Shown here: positions 1 through 10,400 of the stretch, one piece after another | How the letters are laid out: each line of letters starts with the position of its first letter | How positions within the stretch are numbered: the first letter of the stretch is position 1 | Origin: Nematostella vectensis | Lineage: Eukaryota > Cnidaria > Anthozoa > Actiniaria > Edwardsiidae | Direction: 5' to 3' | Assembly (NCBI RefSeq): GCF_932526225.1 | Contig: NC_064043.1 | Span: forward strand, 7,371,501-7,431,500 | DNA length: 60,000 bases | The notes under the pieces: model-generated | Told to the model about the DNA's origin: nothing | Databases searched by the model: none | What the model saw: only the letters and a program-made list of their open reading frames with translations | Translations under genes and position numbers: made by a program

Positions 1-113
1 CCTCTAAACTTGTCAATTTAACTTGGGCCAGTAAGTCCTTTTCATATAAAAATCCAATTTAAATTTGTTTCTGCTTTTCGGAAAACTCCTTACGGCTTTT
101 AGGTGTTTACGTT

Positions 114-316
114 TTGTAATATTACGTATTATATGTTCACGTATGTTCACGTGTTTACGCTTTGTAATATTACATATTGTGTATGTTAACGTGTTGTAAT
201 ATTACGTATTGTGTATGTTAACGTGTTGTAATATTACGTATTGTGTATGTTAACGTGTTGTAATATTACGTATTGTGTATGTTAACGTGTTGTGTATATT
301 AACGTGTTGTAATATT
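114..316. repeat. 32-bp tandem repeat, about 5-6 copies
   Basis: The unit contains GTAATATTACGTATTGTG followed by TATGTTAACGTGTT. The first copies are diverged and the middle copies nearly identical. It lies in the Nudix gene intron downstream of exon 4. The unit contains the small palindromes AATATT and GTTAAC. Confidence 0.9.
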
Positions 317-337
317 CGGTTTTCCTTATGGCGTTAC

Positions 338-3300
338 CATCTGGTCCAGCTTGCCAGGCCCGGTCGGTTTGTTGGCGCTCCGCCTCGCTATCCACATGTA
401 CAGATCAGAGTTAGCCTTCCTGAAGTAACCATTGATGTGAACTCCGTATTGTGTAACTCCCAATAAACCTGTCACCCAAGAATAACGTTACTACAATTAC
501 AGTATTAATGGATATCGTCCAGCAATACTAACGCATTAGCGTCGGTAGAATTGTCACCTCGCCATATTTTAGGGGCATGTAGCCTCCTCCATAGGCGTCT
601 CGAGTGATTTGGAAAAAAGGCTTTTTTTTCGAAATCGGGCTTCATGTGGCGTGTTCAAGAATGAGTGGGTTCTGGTTCAACTTGCCACAGGAACCCAATT
701 CATAAAAATACCGAAAAAGGAAAAAAACTCTCATGCCGCGAAGGTGGCTAAGGGACATGGTCACCTCGGCATCTTCAAGGGACTTAAAGATACGAAGACG
801 GCAACGCGGACTGTTTCAAAGAAATAGCGATGTAAATTGAATTAAATACTCACAGGCGGCCGACCGTTCGATTTTGAAAAATTTTCTTTCGTTGAAAGCT
901 CTTGATACAGCAAATTCCTTGTAAACAAAATAAATTGCAATGTGAAACAGTAGTGAAAATATTTTTTGGGGGAAAGAGGGGTGAAGTATCTTGCCTATAT
1001 AACGAACGGGACACTTTTTTTTAAACGAAATTATCAAATTGAATTTAATGGCAAATGTGGAGCTGCTTTTAAATGGTGCATGACTTCTTTTGTTTTGAAG
1101 ATAACATTCTTCTATTACACAGGTCCGTAAAAGCTGCCGTTGTAAAAGTGGTCACGCATTATTTTAACCGATGTTTCCCCTTACCTCTTCCCGCCAACCC
1201 CTTAAAGTGACAAACACGTCATTTTTGCGGAACTCTTCCATTACGTCGTTGACGCCTTTCGTCCTCTCCTCGAATGTTTTGAGGCTTGGGGCCAAGGTCA
1301 CGTGTTCAACAGAGCCGTCGTCATTCATGACGATTGTGAAAACGTCTGGGTGGGATTGAAGGTGTGGCATGACACGTGGTAGAACCGTCCCGACCCGGGT
1401 TCCCTCTACCAAAAATGGCTTGCTTTCTGTGTGGGATGAGCCTGAGGCAATAGGGCAAACCATTAAAAAAATTCAGGGACTGTTACTACCAGCGGGTTCT
1501 CCACTACCGTAAGCGGGGAAGAATGAATGTCGAAGGGAGGGCGGGCGGTGGCGGATTCGCCGCTTGGCCAATTATTTTAATTCAAAGGATTAAGGATAAT
1601 TTTTTCAAAAAGTCAAACCCATGACCTGCCGTGCCTCAAACTTGCCGTACCAAAGCAGTACTATCATTTAGAATGATATTGCTAGACAATTTGTGCACAT
1701 GTTTAAATGTAACCCTATTTAAGTAATTATAATTGTATCGTGTCATCTCGCCCCTCAAACACACCTTTATCTAACCGTGGTCTTTGCCCTTACCTTAGCT
1801 GTACAAAGCCGCACCATTATGTGTCTCTACGGGGGTCATGTAGAAATTATCAGAAGATTTCACCACATTAGATTGGTGAGACAACAGACGAAGAACAAGA
1901 ATACAATGGAACCATGATATAATCTAGCCAGTCCTGTTAGGCCTGTGTTACCTATGTTTGCCACAGGAAACCGACTTACATACTTTCTGCTCTTTGGGAT
2001 TCCTGTGGAGGAGGCTACCTCTCCCACTTTTCTATACTATATACCTATACTTCCAACGGATTATGTTGCCTAATGAAATTTCAAAATCTGCTGTTTTCAA
2101 TATTCGCTTTTTTTAGCTTGTTGCAAGCGCCCGCTGTTCTCACTGCGCGCGGGCTCGTTTTATGGAGTGAACTTGTGAAAAGAAAGAGCTGTTTTTAAAC
2201 GCGTGTCTTTGCCCGCGGTCAAATTTCGAGATATTTTCTAATATAATATGAAAGTTCTTCACCTATTCTTCATCTCAGGATAAGTAAAACAAGTTACTGG
2301 ATTTTGATGCTAGGGGCACTTTAAAGTCGATCATCGCATGCCTTCCTGAATACCAAGTTTGTCGGCTTCCACCTTAAGCTATGCCCTCGGGCTTCGGGCT
2401 TTCATGCTTGGTTTTTTATTAGAACATATTACACAGGGTATCTTAGGTAGTTCAGTGAAGCCACAATTAGAGCAAACAACCTCGATCCAGAGCAAAACAG
2501 TTCAAGTGCCCTTCAGGTGAATAATGGTCTTTTGCGGCACTTAGGCTAGACCACGCCCATATTGTTAAAGAGATACTAACTTAATTAAAACGGAAGGCTT
2601 ATGGTCATAGTAATTCTAGTGTGGCTGTTATTTTGTCTGCGATTTTATTAGGGCTTTAGAATACCATGTCTGTGCTCGCCTCTATGAGGTGTTAATCAGG
2701 ATAGGACCGCTGTCGGCTTGTTTGCCGCCATCCTAATCTGAAATTTGTTAACCGTATCGACCAAGTGCATGCAATGCCGATAACATTCGGACCAGAACAA
2801 GATACGTTCGCATTCTAGCACGACATAGAACAGATATTACCTAACTGAATCACCTTGAAATCATTCTAACAAAATCCTGTCATAATCTAATTACAAATAA
2901 AATTATCTTGAGCCACGTCATTTTCTAAGTCAACTAGCAACTGAATGAATTTTTTTTTTTACTGCTGCTACTATTGTCTTCATGGGGAGATGTTGAGAAC
3001 CTGGGGTGCAATCATTATGACGGGCGTAGTCTATATTCGCAGGGTGCACTACACGTTTTTAAATTCTGAACCAAACGCATAAGACAGAATAGAACCCGAT
3101 ATGGAAATTAATCTAGCTTGTCGAGCTCGAAATGTCGTGACCACATACACGATTAGAAATATGATTAACCTTACCCTCTGTATCATAGAACTTGTTCAAT
3201 CGAGTACGCAATATATTCAACATGTTTTGGGACCACGAAGACTTATTTTCCATCGAAGGATAAGTTATCTCTCGGAGCAACACAGAATGGGACCCCTTTT

Positions 3301-3391
3301 CGTCTTGCTTGCTCTCAGGAGACGTCAAACGGGAATTATTATTGTCGACATGGTCTTTTCTTTTAAGGTTCCTCAAGCGTTTTACTTCCAT
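338..3391 (-). CDS. Nudix hydrolase with DUF4743-type N-terminal domain (four 5' exons; 3' part outside window)
   Basis: Split gene read right to left. Coding exons are 3391-3175, 1441-1185, 917-854 and 468-338. All junctions are GT/AG and phases agree (1, 0, 1, then a phase-0 donor gtaacg at 337). Exon 1 ends in ILRTRLNKFYDTE. Exon 2 carries KPFLVEGTRVGTVLP and ends LRGWREE. Exon 3 has FKIERSAA. Exon 4 has QYGVHINGYF and ARRSANKPTGPGKLDQM. This order is the signature of the DUF4743 domain that precedes the catalytic domain in plant NUDT20/24-like and fungal thiamine-pyrophosphokinase-related Nudix proteins. The Nudix box (GX5EX7REUXEEXGU) should follow in the next exon, left of base 338, and is not seen. 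The family hydrolyses nucleotide- or thiamine-diphosphate-type substrates; the substrate here is unknown. The ATG at 3391 has a fair context (AACCATGG); a second in-frame Met 46 codons on is an alternative start. An isolated ATG at 1463 lies in the intron before a better acceptor and was not used. Confidence 0.8.
469..3174 (-). other. introns of the Nudix gene
   Basis: Intron 1 (3174-1442) is 1.7 kb and holds no recognisable coding sequence. Intron 2 (1184-918) is short. Intron 3 (853-469) holds one copy of a dispersed repeat (591-790) that recurs at about 39985-40225. Confidence 0.65.
591..790. repeat. dispersed repeat, copy 1
   Basis: Shares long blocks (CTCGAGTGATTTGG, CGGGCTTC, GTGGCGTGTTCAAGAA, CCCAATTCATAAAAATAC) with 39985-40225. 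The second copy has about 60 extra bases in the middle. No ends or target-site duplication could be fixed. Confidence 0.75.
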
Positions 3392-4477
3392 GGTTTGGAA
3401 ATGGAAGTCTTTCCTATCCAGAGTAGGCGGTCGACAATCTTGTTTTCAAGTGTACCAGTAATTAATGCTTGTGTGGTTTAGCTGGGAATTCAATTCAATA
3501 TATCTTCTCCTTTGCGGTAATTACGCGAATACGAAAAGTCAATATTTTACCAGCACATTTACCAATCTGTTGCGTTTTTCATAAGCGCGAGCCAATCGAA
3601 TTGGTGCGATGCTTTGAAAGCAAACAAGAGTTTTCCGTATTTCTTGACCCAAATATCCGACGATTCTTGATTAGATATCACAAATCGGTGACATTTTTCA
3701 CGTTTACTGATCATCGCATTTTATCATGCATTCGACAAAATGTCGGTTTGCGTTTCTGGTTGATTGGGGCAATCGAACAGACGTTGATAAGACATACAAT
3801 TACTTTTTGCTGACGTCTTCAAGCGGGAAAATCCAACCGCGTCACTCAACAGGCGATGATACTAGTTTTGACGTGACTAACTCTGTTAACCCAAACTCGG
3901 TATAGTTTTGTCTGACGGTTGATAATTTTGTCTGAGGTTGATATTTTTTGAAACATAGAAGTGCATAAACCGTAACATAATACTGAATACTCTACAGAGA
4001 TCTTTGTGTTCCTCTCCCCCTTCATTACGCAAAGGGGCGAGGGAGAAAAGTAGTGTTGTAGCCAAACTAGTTTTATGCAACTATGTCATCCCCTGTTCAT
4101 TCAAACAAAGAAAAATAAAGCGTATTATATATCTATTTTTTTATTCTTGTTTTCATTTAGGCCTGATTGCTACTAAATTACATTTTTCAAAAAACAAACT
4201 TTTAAGTTCAAAAAGTTGAGTCGTTGAATTTTCTATTCGCTTATGGACAAATCTCTTCCCTTCTTTTTTCCCTTTTATTTTTAGCTGTAATTCATGCCCC
4301 AGTTTTCTATGTTAAAAAATGTATAAATTGTCTTCGACTGCCTTTTTTACTTGGGTAGGTGCGAAATCCTAGAAAGTGGACCTAATTTTACTAAAACGTA
4401 GGAAGAAACCACCGGACAGCCTCTATCTGCTGGTGTGCGTCGGACCTTGTGGTCTGCGTCGACAGTTGATTAATTAA
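3392..4477. other. intergenic region upstream of the Nudix gene
   Basis: No gene supported. Open frames at 3101-3481 and 3469-3813 on the plus strand have low-complexity, unstructured translations and resemble no family I know. The region should include the Nudix promoter, but I see no clear TATA box. Confidence 0.5.
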
Positions 4478-4585
4478 TAAAACCTTTAAAAGAAAAAGTC
4501 GACAACAACGCAGAATTAGATGCCGACAATTAGATGCCGACAATTACAATTACAACTACAATTACAATTACAGTTACACAATTAG

Positions 4586-6290
4586 ATGCCGACATTACTA
4601 ATGACATACAAAAACGAGTCACAGCTTACATTAACCGCACACAGAGGAATAATTAATAAGGACACTAAATCCTACCTCACACCCAAAAACTCTAAACCTG
4701 GACGGTTTTACACACTCCCTAAAATACATAAACATGGTAATCCTGGACGCCCTATTATTTCCTCCAACTCCCACCTCACCGAACGCATCTCAGAATTTGT
4801 AGACTGCTACCTCCAGCCATTAGTAAGTCAACTTCCATCATACGTTAAAGACACTAACCACTTCTTAAACATTTTATTAACACTCAGCAACCTACCAACA
4901 GACTCTCTCCTGGTCACACTCGACGTCTCTAGCCTCTATACTAATATTCCACATAATGATGGCATCAACGCTTGTCACCACTTCCTTCGCACATGTAACA
5001 CTAACCCCATCCCTGCTGGCACTATTTGTGATTTAATCCGCATGATTCTCCAAATGAACAACTTCTCCTTTAATGACAAACACTACCTCCAGAAGCATGG
5101 CACCGCAATGGGCACACGCATGGCACCCTCTTTCGCCTGTCTCTTTCTTGGTTTATTTGAAACCAACGCTTTGCGTGACGCCCCTTACAAACCCCATACG
5201 TGGTTAAGATACATCGACGATATTTTTGTTGTATGGACTGAGGGTCTAGACAAATTGAACGCTTTTGTAGATTATCTTAACAATCTACATCCCACCATTA
5301 AATTTACAAGCTCCCACTCCTATAACAATGTACCTTTTCTTGACGTTAATGTCTCCCTTGTTAATAGTAAAATAGAAACTGACCTCTACTCCAAACCTAC
5401 TGACAAACACCAACACCTTCTTTTTTTATCTTGCCATCCTAATCACACCAAAAAGGCCATCCCCTATAGCCTCGCCCTCCGTATTCGCCGCATTTGATCT
5501 ACAGAAGAAAGCTTTAATAACCGCTGCAATGAACTCTCCAACTACCTCCTCAAGCGTGGCTATAAACCCGCTTTTCTCAAGAGACAAATCCTACGCGTTG
5601 CTAACATTTCCCGCATTGACGCCCTACGCCCTAATAATAACAACCACAAAAACTCCCGTCGCATCCCCTTCGTCACTACCTATAACCCTACACTACCTAA
5701 CATCAACGACATAATCCGTAGAAACTACAACCTTCTATTCTCGTCTAAGCGATGCCATAAGGTTTTCACTGAGCCCCCTCTTGTCGCCTTTCGCCGCTCA
5801 CCTAACCTCCGCGACATCCTCGTTAAAGCCAGGCTACCTTCCGACCGCTCTCCCACCAACCAACCTCCCGGTGCTTTCCGTTGCGGAAAAAACTGCCTAA
5901 CCTGCCCCTATATTAGAACCGATGGCCTGACAAGCTACACATTTTTCTCAACAGGTGAAACACGACCTATAACCTCCCACATAACCTGCAATACTAAAAA
6001 CGTGATTTATAGATTTAATGTAACCGCTGTAACCTTCAATATATTGGGGAAACGAAACGGAAATTAAAAGAACGCTTTAATGACCACCGCAGAACTGTAG
6101 ACTTCCAATCTCGATCCATACCAACCCACGACGCTGAACACTTCCTAAAACCTTACTACTCCGCTTCTGACATAGAGCTCATACCTATTGAAAAAATAAC
6201 TCTATCCGCAAAGCAAGAGAAGCCACACTGATAGCTCGCGCTAGCACTCTTGAACCCGGTGGCCTCAACCGGCGTGAAGAAACCGTTTAG
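4586..6290 (+). pseudogene. reverse transcriptase / GIY-YIG endonuclease pseudogene of the Penelope-like element
   Basis: The first 303 codons (4586-5497) read as a reverse transcriptase. RFYTLPKIHK and GRPIISS lie near the start, then LVTLDVSSLYTNIPH (catalytic Asp), GTAMGTRMAPSFACLFLG, and the active-site box RYIDDIFVVW. A TGA at 5495-5497 interrupts the frame, which then continues in the same phase to 6067 with the expected linker and RCGKNCLTCPYI. The GIY-YIG part begins at KNVIY (about 5998) but loses frame within about 30 codons. The downstream KERFNDHRRTVD block (about 6067-6105) is in another frame, and a further shift follows. Unlikely to give a functional protein. Confidence 0.85.
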
Positions 6291-6432
6291 CTACTTAGTA
6301 ATCCACACCACCCTTTACCATCTTCCATAAGTGACTCCTTACTCAATTACTATTTTTACCTTTTGTTAGTTAATAATCAATAAACTTTGTATATATACTA
6401 GCTGTAACATGCCATTGTAACTCATCTATAAC

Positions 6433-6462
6433 CTGAAGAAGGCAGGTATTGGCCTGCCGAAA
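6433..6462 (+). ncRNA. hammerhead-ribozyme-like core in the retroelement 3' end
   Basis: CTGAAGA (matches CUGANGA) is followed by a 6-bp stem GGCAGG/CCTGCC with a 6-nt loop, then GAAA. That is the conserved centre of a hammerhead ribozyme, which is known from Penelope-like element termini. I could not find a convincing helix III with a UH cleavage site, so activity is not supported. Confidence 0.35.
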
Positions 6463-6520
6463 TATCATTCTAAAAAACATAAATATGCGTTGTTGTCGAC
6501 TTTTTCTTTTAAAGGTTTTA

Positions 6521-7881
6521 CTAATTTTACCGGGGGAAAGGGGAGGTAAAAATCTGATCACCCTCAAAAGAATAAAAAGGGATTTATGCCTTTGTAGTAT
6601 CTCCACGGGACGGTTATTGTCGGATTTGGTTACAAAAATGCACACTTTTGGACTAATGACAAACCAGAGTGATCTAGCTTATACTTTATTAGTTTTGTCT
6701 ACAAATAGCACGTCTATTGAGAACCGAAAATGGGCTTTTGGCCGTTGTAGGGGGGTGCGTTCGATATAAACGTTCGGGTTCGAGCAAAAAAAAAAAGTTT
6801 CGCTTTATTTTGCGCAGAAAGTCGGGTTAGGCGCTTATTGGTAGCTTGTATACAGGTATATAGACCTTCGTAATTCCTTTCCTTTTTTTTCTGCGTGTAA
6901 GAAAGGAATTACAGGATTTGTTGGAAGCGGGGCAATAAAACAAGTATTTGGTAATTAATCACGTCAGGGAATTAGTTATTAGGCAGGTTGGAAAGTAGTG
7001 CCGTGCAGTGACCGAAACTTAAAAGCGGCTGCGAGTAGACTAGTTGGAAAGATCCTGAACGTTGTCATATTTTTCGTGTCTGTTTTGTTATTTTAGTTTA
7101 TTGTCTCTACACAACAAGCCAAAACATCTCAGAAGCTCCAGGGAACATAACTGTTTGCTCAAATGATTTATGTTAATTAGCCGAGCCCTATAATTCTTTA
7201 CAAAGGCTTGTAATGGCTGAGGATACAATCGTGACCCACGGAAATAACCGATGACCGCACCTCCAAGTAAAAAAGTTAGGAACTATGTTGGTAGATTAGA
7301 CCGAATTTATCAATAATAGTATTATTTGCTCTATTTTCAATACAAAATACAATATATAATACAAATTTAGTATAATATCGTACCAAAGTTATAATAGATA
7401 ATTGCTCTTGTGTAACATTAGAACAGAGTAAACAGGTCCGTTGAAAAACCTCATCTCGACTCATCCTCTCATAGCATGGTTAGTTTTTTGTGTGTATTCG
7501 GATAGAAAATATAGTTTTAGATGGATCTAGTGACCCAGAACGCATTACCTCCCCGGTATGCCCCCCCCCCCCCCCCCCCCCCCCCCCAGGGCCGGGTTTT
7601 CAATTGACTAGTGCATTATATTTGGCGTGCAATACGCAACATATTAGGTGAGCTATTGCGTAGTGAAAAAATGCAGCACTCATCTGATTGCTAACCTAAA
7701 ATATTACAAGACAATTTATTCTTCCTGCTAATTCAGCGCGAAATATGCGGGAAAAATTTATCAACACGACACTGCCAATGCCTACTACACCACAGGAAGC
7801 CTACTGCATTGGCCTACTGCACCACAGGGAGCCTACTGCATTTTCCTACTGCCAATGCGTACTGCACCCACAGGGGATCCC
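6521..7881. other. intergenic region with a hairpin and a poly-C tract
   Basis: No gene seen. It holds an inverted repeat, GTAATTCCTTTC near 6869 against GAAAGGAATTAC near 6902. It also has a run of 27 C at 7561-7587 and, at about 7778-7875, a few imperfect copies of a CCTACTGCA-containing unit. Confidence 0.6.
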
Positions 7882-7885
7882 TTAA

Positions 7886-8132
7886 AGCCGCATTGTCACC
7901 AGTTTACTTCCGGTCGATTACGTAACAATCTCCGATGATTTTTAACGGAAAACACGAAAAATATTTTCAGAATATAGAAAGCAGTGTGTCTATTGGAAGT
8001 TTCTTTGAGGATGTGACTGCTACTTTAGAGCGGATGGCCTGTTAAATATCTCGGATTCGAATAGATTCTTTTGTCTTTTAACGGTTGAAGTTTCCGTCGG
8101 ACCTCCGGAAGTAAACTGGTGATAATGCGGCT
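7886..8132. mobile_element. 247-bp MITE with 28-bp inverted repeats and TTAA target duplication (copy 1)
   Basis: Flanked by TTAA at 7882-7885 and 8133-8136. The ends AGCCGCATTGTCACCAG... and ...CTGGTGATAATGCGGCT are inverted repeats with one mismatch over 28 bp. There is no coding capacity. TTAA duplication fits piggyBac-type or related transposases. A near-identical copy is at 37176-37421. Confidence 0.9.
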
Positions 8133-8136
8133 TTAA

Positions 8137-8555
8137 GTAACTCCACATAAGAAGGAGAGGACGAAGTTCTTTTAATATTTCTCACAGATAGATAAAGAAG
8201 ATTTGACTGAGGCATTCATCGTTTATTTCATCATTTGAATTGATTTTAAATCCGAATTAGATTCAAAGAAATTGATCCCTACCCCTCCCCACACCTTTTA
8301 GTGTTGTCTTTATGTGTCTTCTGGAAATAAAATCTTACGTCATTCTACTTTCCTAACATTGGCGCTTGTATGACCTAAAATAGTAAACTTAGTGCTAAGA
8401 AAATATTGTTGACTAAAGCGATATTACCGTTGATTAACTGGGTCAAGTTACGATGATGTAATGTTTGTCTAGAGTACATAAGGTTTTAAAGAAGACACGC
8501 GCGAAGATCGAAAAGCAACGCAAACTTTGAACGACAACGAGACGAGAGAATCAAA
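8137..8555 (+). promoter_or_regulatory. presumed 5' flank/UTR of the ABCB gene
   Basis: 419 bp between the MITE and the ABCB start codon. No TATA box or repeat stands out; the position is the only support. The ATG context is AATCAAAATGG, with A at -3 and G at +4. Confidence 0.3.
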
Positions 8556-10400
8556 ATGGAAGGGGTCAATCTGCCCACAGGAGAAGAGGGACATGGACAA
8601 CCTCCTCCTACTTACGCTGAAGCAGTAAAAACTGATACTAAAAATGGGTCCGTTATGAATGGACACGATAATCTTGGGGTGAAATTTGAGCCAGACGAGC
8701 TGAATGGCGGACCGAGCAGCGGCGGTCAAATTAACGGGAACGCAAAAACATCTGGAGATCCTGAGGAGTAAGTCCTTATGACAGTCCGATAACATATTTT
8801 GCGATCAAAATCAGTGTTAGTAAGTAAGAAATCGAAGAAATCAAGTAGATAAGTCACTTTTTAGTTTTATATAACCTAACCGAACTTGTTTATGCTCTAG
8901 TAAACTTTAGTCTTAGACTTACTTAAACTAACCGCTCCCGTGTTTTTCTACACGCTTTTTTCTCTCTTTTATTTGAGGCTGATGCAAGACAAGCCTAAGA
9001 GCGTTTACGCTAAGGTCATACCATTTGACCTCACAACCCGAACTTCTGTTAGCACTTGGATTACATCTCGACAGTTAACTCGTTACTAGTACTTCAGCTC
9101 CGTAGATCAGTAACCGTAGCCACGAACCCTTGGTTCCTTGTTTGTACGGAACCTAGACATGATTTTATTATAGACACACACAGGGTTGCTAGATTTCCAT
9201 GTTCTCAATGAATTTAAGGCGTTAATTATCCTGCAATATTCTAATGTTCCTCCTAAATTTGCGGCACAAACATATTTGTAGTAGTCAATATTAATATAAT
9301 TTATGCAAGAATGGCTGTTATTGTGTTACTAACAAAAGAGTTGCAAATATATGCAATGATGCATTCCTTTAAAAAAATCTGTATGCATGCTGTAAATCCA
9401 AGCAGTAAAACATTATAAGTATGGGAACATTATAACTTATCCTTTAACAATACTCAAGCATTAGAATCCATTTTGCCGAGGATCACCCCATCTGATTTTA
9501 TTGGAGTCCCCCTCTAAGGGCCTAAGTGGTATATCAACACAAAAGAGCTCTGCAAAATGACCTGCAAATGTTAGCTAACTCTCATCAAGCAATAAAATTA
9601 ATCTCATCCCCGAAGGGGGGGGGGGGACTCTCCAGAAAAGTAGATGGGGGTGCTCGACCTATCTTTTAGGGTATAAAATTCTAATCAACTGCTATCTCTT
9701 AGGGGGTGTTTTAGGATTTTTTCGATTGTGCTATCGCTCAAAACATATTTTGCAATAAACCACAAGTCAACTGATCGGTTGATACTTCCAGCTTTATTGT
9801 CGGTAACATAACAATACAGAATCCGTCAGACAATTAAGAAAAATCATAGGGTCTTCTTGTGTGCTTTTTAAAAGTAAACAAAAAGAGGTCAAAGTTTTGG
9901 GATTTATCAGACCCACTGTCATGTTTAGAGTACCTATATCCTTGGGCACAGGCTTCTGTAAATGTATGTTTCTATTTCTTGTGAAATGTTGGTCAAATGT
10001 CAAAACATGATGAGATGAGATCGGGGGGGGGGGACTTCAAGAAAAACAGATAGGGGTGCTCGACAGCAAAATTAATTTAAACCCTAAGGGATAGGACTAA
10101 GGCCGTGGTCAACAACAATTCTTACCCCTAATAGATAGCACATCAAGTGTGGTTGAAGGAATTTTTAATCCTAAGACATAGCATTAAAAAAACAATGGCC
10201 GTTTTAATTGATGATATTGTTGTTACAGATTGAACCTGAACCCTGTGTGGATCGGCAGATTAGGAGACCCCTGTTTAATCCCCCTTTGCTAGATCCAGAG
10301 ATACATATAATCAGATATACTAATCCTTTCATTTTTTAGGGATAAGAAAGACGCTAAGAAGAAGGAAGAAAAGCCACCTATGGTTTCATTAGGGCAGCTG
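8556..10400 (+). CDS. ABCB1-like: ABCB exons 1-2: cytosolic N-terminus
   Basis: Residues 1-91. Exon 1 (8556-8767) encodes an acidic, Gly/Asn/Pro-rich tail starting [12 protein letters not shown]. It contains PPPTYAEAV, a PPxY-like motif (PPTY) of the kind bound by WW domains (inference). Exon 2 (10340-10400) encodes a lysine-rich stretch ([10 protein letters not shown]) and VSLGQL, leading into the first transmembrane domain. The tail is longer than in vertebrate ABCB1. The exon 2 donor is the weaker gtcagt. Confidence 0.85.

Larger units (their letters stand above)
4478..6520 (+). mobile_element. Penelope-like retroelement, degenerate, with terminal inverted repeats
   Basis: Bases 4478-4512 are the exact reverse complement of 6486-6520 (35 of 35). 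Between them lies a reverse transcriptase frame followed by remnants of a GIY-YIG endonuclease, the domain order of Penelope-like elements. Before the frame there is an (ATTACA)-rich stretch with repeated AGATGCCGACA. Near the 3' end there is a hammerhead-like core (6433-6462). Penelope-like elements are known to have terminal repeats in direct or inverted arrangement. The copy is dead: the frame has an internal stop and frameshifts, and the N-terminal part of the usual reverse transcriptase is short. Confidence 0.85.

Noticed and set aside
609-827. 72-codon plus-strand frame
   Set aside because: Falls within a dispersed repeat inside a Nudix intron; lysine-rich, no domain.
1359-1463. Start of the Nudix protein at ATG 1463
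   Set aside because: A pyrimidine-rich acceptor (TTGCCCTATTGCCTCAG) ends at 1442 and joins in phase with the exon at 3391-3175, which supplies the expected N-terminal part of the domain.
3101-3481. 126-codon plus-strand frame
   Set aside because: Antisense to the Nudix first exon; no recognisable family, and the minus strand fits a family with splice support.
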